Of a stretch of DNA of 64,000 bases, positions 56,258 to 64,000 are shown in pieces; position 1 is the stretch's first letter, and each line of letters opens with the position of its first letter. Under the pieces are notes generated by a model that searched no databases, had not been told where the DNA came from, and worked only from the letters and a program-made list of their open reading frames with translations. Source of the DNA: Prunus persica (Eukaryota > Streptophyta > Magnoliopsida > Rosales > Rosaceae); contig NC_034012.1 in the NCBI RefSeq assembly GCF_000346465.2, positions 12,364,972 through 12,428,971 on the forward strand, in the 5' to 3' direction. A program made the translations under genes and the position numbers.

Positions 56258-57604
56258 ATGACAGAGTTGAGATATGAGCTCAATGGGTATTTCTGAAACC
56301 CTGCCATTGTCAACCTGGACTTCCACTTCCCAAAGAGCTCACGGCGTTCCACTCTTTCTGAAATTACCTGTAGGATGACTAAAAATGCCTAGAGGGAGGG
56401 TGAATGGGCCATTTTAAGATTATAATCAATAAACTTCGGTAGTAGAATTGATATGGCTTATCAATCCTAAAATGTGTTGAACATAAAATAAAGGAACACA
56501 CAGAAAATTAGTAAAACCCAATCTTTAGGGAAAATCCACGGGACTTCTCAGTCCAACACAAATCCACTATAAAACGATAATTACAAGAAGTACTCACACA
56601 CTTATCCTAGACACATTCTAGATAATGTATACTGACTTCTTCGTAACTCAACTTCTATCACGGGATGATCTTTGACACTCCTTATGTTGAACGCAATAGT
56701 AGTCATGATTGCTTCAAGCTTGCCTGAGGAAAACTGCCACCACGGTCTTGGTGCCCTCAACCATATGAGTCACCGAACAATGCAATACGAATGATTAAAG
56801 TGTTTGATAAATCACTAAGTAAACATGGAACACTTGATGATTTATCTCAAATATATGCCCAGCAGCTTTTCTTAGGAATTTTAGATGCTCAAACAAAATA
56901 TCGGAAAGCTGTGATTTCCAAAAAAGATGCACACAATGTTTTATACATAACTCATTCTCCCCTTTGCAAGAGAAGTGCAAAAAGCCACGAATCAATATCT
57001 TGCCATTGATTAGTTTTGATACTCTTAGAATCCTAATTGATTTCGTCAACTCTGTGACTTTCACTATAACCAATTGTTTATAGAAGAAACAATATTGATC
57101 ATGGAAACCAATTTGGTATTAATAAAAAGTTCTCTCCAAGTCAAAGATGATGAAAACATAATATTTTAATTTAAATTAAAATAGGGTCCAACTACGAAAG
57201 AATCTCAAGTAAATAAAGTCAAATAACTTGTTTTAAGCAATTTTTGGCAATCACAGAATTATAGCAATTTTTGGCAATCACAGAATCACTGGTAGCCTTG
57301 CTAAATAAAAAAGGCCTGCTACATTTCGTGGGCTTGGTTTTCTTTCTTTTATTATTTTTTGGGTATGAGGTTTTCGTTCTTATTTAAACAAGAATGCTGT
57401 GTTTTTCTTCTTCTTGAGCACACTTTTTTTATCTTCTTGACCGAAGCCAATTCGTTTCCTTGTTTTCTTTCCTTTTTGTGTAATCTGTTTTTTTTTTTTC
57501 CTTTCAGATTTGGCTCTTATGATTAGTATTCAATAGCAAACTCGAGAAGGAAGAGGCTACGTGACGCACAACTCGAGGTATGATCAATTATGCTTTGTTT
57601 ATTT
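56258..57604. other. Intergenic, no gene recognised
   Basis: TGCCTAGAGGGAGGGTGAATGG near 56390 resembles a phrase common in plant repeats. A direct repeat TAGCAATTTTTGGCAATCACAGAAT lies near 57235-57285. The 72-codon frame at 56791 has no recognised domain. Confidence 0.35.
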
Positions 57605-57720
57605 AATTGATAATTTGATATTGATTTTCATTAGATTAATTGATATTGATTTTCATTAGATTAATTGATATTGATTTTCATTAAATTAATTGATGATTTG
57701 ATATTAATTTCCATTTTAAT
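57605..57720. repeat. Tandem repeat (TTAATTGATATTGATTTTCA unit)
   Basis: Four degenerate units of about 29 bases, the first three nearly identical. Confidence 0.85.
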
Positions 57721-57950
57721 TGATATATATATATATAAACTATAGTCAATTAGTCATAGACCTAAAACCCCTTATGTGTTTTACTTATACAGTTATGGAA
57801 TGTTACTTTAAGAGAAAATGTCTAAATCCTCTTTCGAATAATTTGGGTAGTTCAATTTTTTATATAAGAATATTAGGTTGTCAATCTTTTTTTATAAAGC
57901 TTTTAGCCCTTCAAAATTGCACCCCCGCTAAAAAATTCCTGCATCCACCA
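57721..57950 (-). mobile_element. hAT-like family fragment (copy D, minus)
   Basis: The minus strand reads CAGGAATTTTTTAGCGGGGG TGCAATTTTGAAGGGC from about 57938 down, the family signature of copies A-C, preceded by CACTGGTGGATG. The other end was not found. Confidence 0.55.
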
Positions 57951-58147
57951 GTGGTTGTGGATGCTATACTTGGTTTTTCCAAACATTTGTTTGTGACAGA
58001 CTGTCTTTTGTCCTATGTGTGTATGAGTTTGATGTTGCCGATGGATCCTTTTGTGTTATTTGTAATACATTTCTGGGTAGTTGTAGTGGCCATTGTGGCT
58101 ATTGTATTTGTATTTCTCTCGTGATGGCGTAATTTATGAATGCAATC

Positions 58148-58587
58148 TCTCTACCTAGTGGCGGAGGGAGCTAAAGGCCCAGGGTGGGCATGTGCCCCTT
58201 CTCAAATTTTATTTTAGGCTATTGTATTATTAATATAATCATACCTTTCTAACCAAAATTTGAATTGCCCACGTATTTCTTTCTTTGTATTTTTCTAATT
58301 TTCCTTTTCTCACTATCATTGCTACCATTTGAAATCTCTTATATTGTCGTACTTCGACTATAAATTTTGTAGTGATAAATTACCGTTCAAATTTTCTTAG
58401 TGTGTATTTTTAATAAATTACATTTCATTTTCATTTTCCCTAGGATCCATGATGAGTAGATAGTTAATATAATATGTACAATAATGGAGTAAAAAATTAG
58501 TTTCATTTGTCACCCTAAAGAAAAATATATTTCACTATATGAGGTCTCCTTCAATGAAAATTTTCTGGCTACGCCACTATCCCTACC
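58148..58587. mobile_element. hAT-like MITE, 424 bp
   Basis: Ends TAGTGGCGGAGGGAGC and the inverse of GGCTACGCCACTA. Flanking 8-mers TCTCTACC (58148-58155) and TCCCTACC (58580-58587) match at 7 of 8. Interior AT-rich, no ORF. Confidence 0.75.
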
Positions 58588-61141
58588 ATTTGACTTTAAA
58601 AACAAAAAAACAAAAGCCTGCTGATTTCATTTTCTACATTTTAATATGGAAATTGGGCAAATAGAATAGTTGTAGGCACTACTATAGGAGTTTTTTACTC
58701 TTTCGTTCTATAAAAGTTGTACAGATCCTCATATAAAAGTCAAATAAATTGATCAAGTCAGTCAATTGTACAGATGCTGAAGCGATTTTCTTCTTTTTAC
58801 ACTCGCTCAAGTTATTCAATAGCACTAGATATTGATCACAAAATAAATAAATAAATAAAGTCGCACTCGCTCAAGTTATCTTGTGCAAACTGTAATCCAA
58901 AGACTTGTTAATTCTTCAAGTTCACGGTCAACCCAAAAAAGAAGTTAAGTTGTTATCAAAGTCGCTATTAAATTGACTGATGTTGATCAAGAATCTTCAA
59001 TTTAGAGTAGATGCAACCAAAAGCTTGACTTGGAAAAGTCTTCAATTTAGAGTAGATGAATCTATGATGATAAATCTACAATCATTGAGATTTCAGCATG
59101 ATTTGTAATTACATGATTTTTCTTATGATTTTAATAGATTGTAATTACAAGATTTTACTTATGATTTAATTCATGTAGGACTTTCTTGTATTCTCCAAAG
59201 TAGATTTCACCAAAGTGTGGATTGGATTCAGGTAAGCCATCTTTCATCCATTAGTTAAAGGATGCCAAGCCTTTAAAGAAGCAGAAAGAAGCAGAAAGTT
59301 GAAGTTACACCAATCTTAGCTCAAGTTATCATTACTATCTGTCATGTATGGCTTTCTTCAAATCATCTTGTTCTAGAGCTAAAACCATAGCGGTCCCAAA
59401 ATTCAAACATAATTGTCATTAAACTAAAACCATACAGCTATTAAGTTTTGGATATAGAACTAGGTCTGGAACTGAGAATTGACATAGGAACAAGCTACAA
59501 CAAGGAAAAATCTTGAATTAATTGAATTTATAAATATTACAACAGACAAGTTAATTGAATCAATTCAAATAAGAAACTGGACAGCTGAAAACAAGTCAAA
59601 ATGCTCCAGCTATGACATGATACTAGTACAGAACAGTTGTCACTCAAATTGATTCCACAAATTGACTAAAGAAAGACAAATAAATCAAAGGAAATAAACG
59701 AGCTGAAAATCTATTGAGAAAAATGCACGCATATTGCATAATATGAACAACTATTGAAAGTAACGTATATGAAATTATTGTTTAAATATCTGAAGGTAGC
59801 CATCTGAGTCTCTCTTTTTTTATTGGGTAAAGAGATTCTATAAGATGAAAGCAAACAAACAGTATAGACATGAAGCCAAAAGTATGGCGGGAGAAAAAGA
59901 AAACAAGATAGACTAGAGAAAGCAAAGAAAACAAAGACAGCTATGTGAGTCTATCCACTAAATACAGAAGGATCAAGTCTGGTTAAACCAAGGCTTTGTA
60001 AAGCCATGAGTACCTTGTTTATCTTCATTTGTTCATCTTCCCCAAAAACAAAAAACGTGAGAATCAGGCATAGGAGGGTGGAATTTTTTTGGGGGTTTGG
60101 TATTTATATCACCCACTCAAAAGTCTCACATAATACACCATTTAACAAAATACCTCAAACTCAGTAAGTTTTTGAATACCACCTTACTTTTTCTTATCTT
60201 TTAAAAGTCCTAATTGAATACCACAAGACTTGAATTGATTATTTAAAAATATTAATTGAATACCACCAGATTTTTATAATTACTTAAAAATCCTAATTGG
60301 ATACCACTGGACTTTTAAGCTTCAAAACAATCTATTAAAATCTCAATTAAATACACCCCCTTAATGAATTATGTTGAAATGATAATTTTCATTAAATCAA
60401 TCAATCAATTTTGCTTTTGATTAATTTATAAACAAATTCATCTACCACTTTCTTATTCTTATTTATATCACTGCTTCTGATCATCACTTTTTTTTCTTTC
60501 TTCCTATGTCTGCAACCACCATCATCAAACAATGAATACGGAATATTTTTTTCTTTTGATATGGGAAAGAGGAGGGATTATGATTACAGAGGTTTTGGGG
60601 AAAAGAAATCTCAGTGAGAGGTAAGATTTTTGGGGAAAGAAGAGGAAAAAATAAGAGAAGAAAGACAGAACGTGATGCAGGAAGAAGGAGAAGATTAAAA
60701 AAGACTAGGAACGCTAACTTTCCCGTTAGTTGGATTAGAGAATTTTTTTTCTTTTTTAATTAGGAGTAAATGAGTTTTTTTAATTTTAAGATAATGTGTC
60801 AACTTTTAAGTCCCTTAGATTAAATTTTAATGAGGTCAGAGGTAGCATGTGGAGAACAAAAGTCAAACAAATCATAGCAAAGGATCTAGATCCTTTCTGA
60901 AGTGGGCTTTGGACTTGTTGGCTTTATTTAAATTAAATATATATTTTTATATATCTAAGTTTTTGAATTTCAGATAATTTCAGTTAGTTTGAAATTCAAA
61001 GTTCAGACATATATGTTCTTTGTTTAAACAGATATGTCTAAGGGGTGTCTTAGGCTAATTTAAGTAGCCATAATGTAGTTCGCTAGATACCAAAATTCAA
61101 GTGGTAGAATTTTGATTTTGATAGTTGTATCCTAGTGGACA
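58588..61141. other. Intergenic, low-order repeats only
   Basis: Degenerate repeats of CCTAATTGAATACCACCAGACTTTT occur at about 60150-60350 (four units). GATTGTAATTACA(T/A)GATTTT is duplicated near 59105-59165. No gene or RNA gene recognised. Confidence 0.4.
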
Positions 61142-62629
61142 GTCATCTGCAATGGCGGATCCACATAGGGGCAAGGGGGGTCAATTGACCCCCGCAAGCC
61201 CGGAGTCCACCATAGGAGCCAAGAACTTGACCCCTACAAATGCCTAGAAGGTGTTTGATGAAATGCCCCAAAGAGGGAGCAGCCATAGGCAAGAGCAAGC
61301 AAGAAGCTTGCTATGCAGCGCCCATCGCTTCTCGTTCCACTTAAGTTTTTTTTTTTTTTTTTTTATAAACCTGGCCAAAATGAGGTCGTTTTGACTCAGG
61401 TTTTTTATTTATAAAAAAATATAAAAAATAAAAAGCCCCACAGGCAGCACAGCAGCTCGATAGAAGAAAGTACAATCAATTGCAAACACACACACGTATA
61501 TATAAGCAAACTGATTGTTGTCTGTCTAAGAATACTATATGGTGAAATCAAACACATGTGCCTTAGATATCTTTTGGATATAATATGGCGACATGTTAAT
61601 GAGTTCCACTTTATTATTAAATTACAAGCCAAACATATATTTTACCTATTACACAACCTTGATTGCTGAAGGCTTGAAGCTTCCTTTTACAAGTTCAAGG
61701 CTTGGATCGGTTCTAATTAATGGGGGTGAAATTGATCATCAACAAAATAATGGTGAGAATCACTTTCAGAAGAACCATGTCCGAATTTACCATAACTCTC
61801 GTTCGCATCATTGTTGTCATCATGCTTAGCCTCGTTGTTGTTATTGTTTGTGGTTGGAGGCTGAGATTGATCCTTTGTGTCACTATCAACAGCCTCACCA
61901 GTGCTTCGACCCTGCAGATTTGGATCATTTTTCTGCTGAGCCAGGTGACGTTCATGCAAATTATATCTTTTAGCATCAGCTTGCAAAGAAGCCAAGATCA
62001 TCATTTTTCTGCTTGGTTCTGTCCTCTCCATTGTTTCATATGCATCATCCATGGTGGCCATGACACTGTAGCACAACCATTAAGTATGGCTTTTATGGTG
62101 GATCCATAATTTCTTATCTGCTTTGCAAACAATTTAAGTAAACCTTACCTGACTTGTATATGTTGACCTCTTAGAATCGAACCCTGGAGTTCGATGAGTT
62201 TAATAGAAAAAGCTAAAGAGGGAAAAAAAAAATTCCTGAATTAATCTATAAAATCAAGTTGTGTTTATCCTAGGCCAAATCATTTGTTTTGTCGAACATT
62301 TTCCCACGAGTCGAATTCCCACGAGTCGAAGGACCTATTACAATTTACAAATATTTTGCTTGGTAATATATTTTCTGGAAACAAGCCCTCTATCAAAGCA
62401 GCTAAAAGAATTATAAACGAAAGTCGCTATCATCAATATCGTCACTATCATCAACAAGAAAACATACCGTACATAATCTGTAATATACAAGGAGAGAAAT
62501 ACATATAGTACTTTCTTATATTGAAAATTTGACATAAAATACAAAAGTGGTACACTTATATAGAATTTTTTTACCTTTTAGACGTTGACCCCTACAAGGG
62601 AAATTCCTGGATCCACCACTGGTCATCTG
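61142..62629. mobile_element. hAT-like element of 1472 bp with perfect 8-bp duplication
   Basis: Element 61150-62621: left CAATGGCGGATCCAC, right inverse CAGTGGTGGATCCAGG, flanked by GTCATCTG at 61142-61149 and 62622-62629. Just inside both ends lies TTGACCCC/GGGGTCAA-type sequence. No hAT transposase. It carries an exon-like open frame on the minus strand (61717-62076). Confidence 0.88.
61717..62076 (-). CDS. Exon-like ORF inside the hAT-like element, possible captured gene fragment
   Basis: The longest frame reads MATMDDAYETMERTEPSRKM, MILASLQADAKRYNLHERHL, then an acidic Asn/Gln/Asp-rich tail (NNNNNEAKHDDNNDANES) ending QFHPH. A splice-acceptor-like TGCTACAG precedes VMATMDDAY at about 62062. 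I recognise no family. The composition (balanced charged N-terminal half, low-complexity tail) looks like the last exon of a plant gene rather than a transposase. No upstream exon was identified in the element, so it may be untranslated. Confidence 0.4.
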   Translation of the reverse strand: MCYSVMATMDDAYETMERTEPSRKMMILASLQADAKRYNLHERHLAQQKNDPNLQGRSTGEAVDSDTKDQSQPPTTNNNNNEAKHDDNNDANESYGKFGHGSSESDSHHYFVDDQFHPH

Positions 62630-63682
62630 CAGAACCACAAGCACAGGGGTGGGGGCGAAATACTGTCTAAGGAAATAGCAAATCTAATAGCCTCTATCAT
62701 CTCTGCAAGTTAGTATTTTTGTTTAATACAAATTCTTGTATCTGTATTTTATGTTGTTATATACTGATTCATTTAAAAGCCTTATATATATATATATATA
62801 TTGGTAAAATATAAAGATAATTGATATATTTACGGAATTTCGAAAATAAAACTTCACTATAAATTTGAAATAAATACAATAAAATAACGACAAGGAAAAT
62901 GTTAAGAATACTTTATAGATGATCGAGTCTAGAACTTAGTTCTATATCTTTAAGACGAAATTGCCTTCTCACAGGTGCTTTTAGGATTTTCTTGGCAAAC
63001 GGCTCTCAGGATACAACGATCGACTTCTTCTTGAAGTAGCACTATAGTCCCCAAGAAAAGCAAACTCAAACTTGTGTATGAATTATCTCTTACTAACTCA
63101 CTATATTTCTGAAAATATAATGCTATGAATGCTCTAAAAACTACTATTGTTGGATGAAAATTGGATGAATGAAATGTTGTAGGACCTTCTCTATTTATAG
63201 GCAACAAGGCCTCTGTTCAGAAAAGATGTGACTAAAAAATATCAACAAATGTGTCTTTTCATGTTGCAACCATAAACCAAGAAGTACAATGTTTCAATTA
63301 TTATGAAACAATGCAACTTAAGCCAAGAAGTGCAATATTTAAATTTCTATGAAATAATTCAACTTTTCACGAAATAGTGCAACTTAATTCAAGAAGTGTA
63401 ATGTTTCAATTTCTATGAAATAATGCAACTTTTCACATAAAGTATTATTATTTTATTCACAAACAAAATAAATAATATTTTAGTTTTCCTCGATTAAGAA
63501 CATGTTCCAATGGTACATACCAATTCATAAAAGTTATGTACTTAAAGTCATGGGTTCTACAATTTAATTTTTATATTAATTATTAAAAAATTAAATATAA
63601 ATATTATAATTTTCTAACAATATATTCTATTGTATTATACAACATTCTGATTGTTTCCAACAAATGATCGGTCGAGTGTCAC
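62630..63682. other. Intergenic with a tandem repeat
   Basis: (TA)n near 62785-62801. At about 63256-63440 three degenerate units of about 60 bases (CAAGAAGTGCAATGTTTCAA, TTCTATGAAATAATGCAACT, TTTTCAC). No gene recognised. Confidence 0.5.
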
Positions 63683-63873
63683 TTGAGATTACAAAAGATG
63701 TCCCACAAGAGCAAGCGCACATAAAGACCGTATCTTCCTAATTGGCCGGGCCCGCGGATAAGAGATAACGGACAACCTTAAACATACGATCCCTTCCCTA
63801 TAAATAGTACATAAGCAATCTTTCCATACTTGCAAAGCAAAATATCCGAAATTCTTTTACACCAGTACAAATC
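63683..63873 (+). promoter_or_regulatory. TPS3 proximal promoter and leader
   Basis: CACTTGAGATTACAAAAGAT, TATA box CCCTATAAATAGTAC (63798-63812), and CATACTTGCAAAGCAAA leader, all with counterparts upstream of TPS2. The start codon follows at 63874. Confidence 0.7.
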
Positions 63874-64000
63874 ATGTCGAAAGAAGCTGGTTCAGCATCT
63901 CAATCAAAAAATCCTAAGCCTGATCAAATTGTTCGACGGACAGCAAACTACCAACCGAGCATTTGGGGGGATCAGTTTATCAATTATGATTCTGAAGACA
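63874..64000 (+). CDS. Sesquiterpene synthase (TPS-a type), first exon only (TPS3), cut by window end
   Basis: Starts MSKEAGSASQSKNPKPDQIV and continues [20 protein letters not shown], with the full RRx8W motif that TPS2 has as RH. It aligns without gaps to TPS2 exon 1 and is in the same orientation about 9 kb downstream, so it is a tandem duplicate. The window ends about two bases before the expected exon-1 end. Whether the rest is intact cannot be judged. Confidence 0.88.
   Translation, partial: MSKEAGSASQSKNPKPDQIVRRTANYQPSIWGDQFINYDSED

Noticed and set aside
57720..58124. 134-codon hydrophobic ORF as a membrane protein
   Set aside because: Overlaps a hAT-like terminus in its middle and AT-rich sequence; no homology recognised.

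Overview
The window is plant nuclear DNA: AT-rich, with spliced genes and dense layers of nested transposable elements. The genes seen (type-a terpene synthases, a CYP71-type P450, STIG1-like and wall-associated-kinase remnants) and a Cassandra element with a 5S-like segment fit a eudicot. Rosaceae is my guess from the feel of the repeat families, not something proven here.

The host genes form a decaying terpenoid locus. At 13447-18451 (+) lies a CYP71-like P450 that has lost its haem-ligand cysteine and whose last exon is split by a 2.57-kb solo LTR. At 28115-31421 (-) is a seven-exon sesquiterpene synthase (TPS1) with one net frameshift. At 31723-31904 (-) is a scrap of another terpene synthase, joined through a hAT-like element to a scrap of a wall-associated-kinase gene. 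At 51454-54814 (+) is an apparently intact seven-exon synthase of 562 codons (TPS2). A third synthase (TPS3) starts at 63874 and runs off the window. TPS1 and TPS2 have the same exon sizes and share a block of upstream sequence, so they are duplicates in opposite orientation. A broken STIG1-like gene sits at 26621.

Mobile DNA fills the rest. 1-2488: Copia element (-), cut by the window edge and apparently inserted in a LINE at 2489-5996. 5997-8073: MITE, Gypsy and Copia scraps. 8074-9642: partial long LTR. 9651-10277: MITE carrying a nested Cassandra solo LTR. 12561-13003: compound MITE with a long hairpin. 15809-18379: solo LTR. 18756-26101: CACTA element with CGTCGT motifs, a Ulp1-type protease gene and the C-terminal part of a TNP2 transposase. 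31905-33240 and 41405-41770: hAT-like elements. 33575-39988: complete LTR element with target duplication CCTAT, no gag-pol, and an antisense ORF. 43800-44290: Copia RNase H scrap. 44430-47256: second CACTA-like region with GCGCGACGA hairpins. 47257-50296: 3' end of a Gypsy element. 55104-62621: a SINE, MITEs and two hAT-like elements, one carrying exon-like sequence.

Many insertions have target-site duplications that could be read directly, so their boundaries are exact. All splicing and function statements are predictions from sequence alone.
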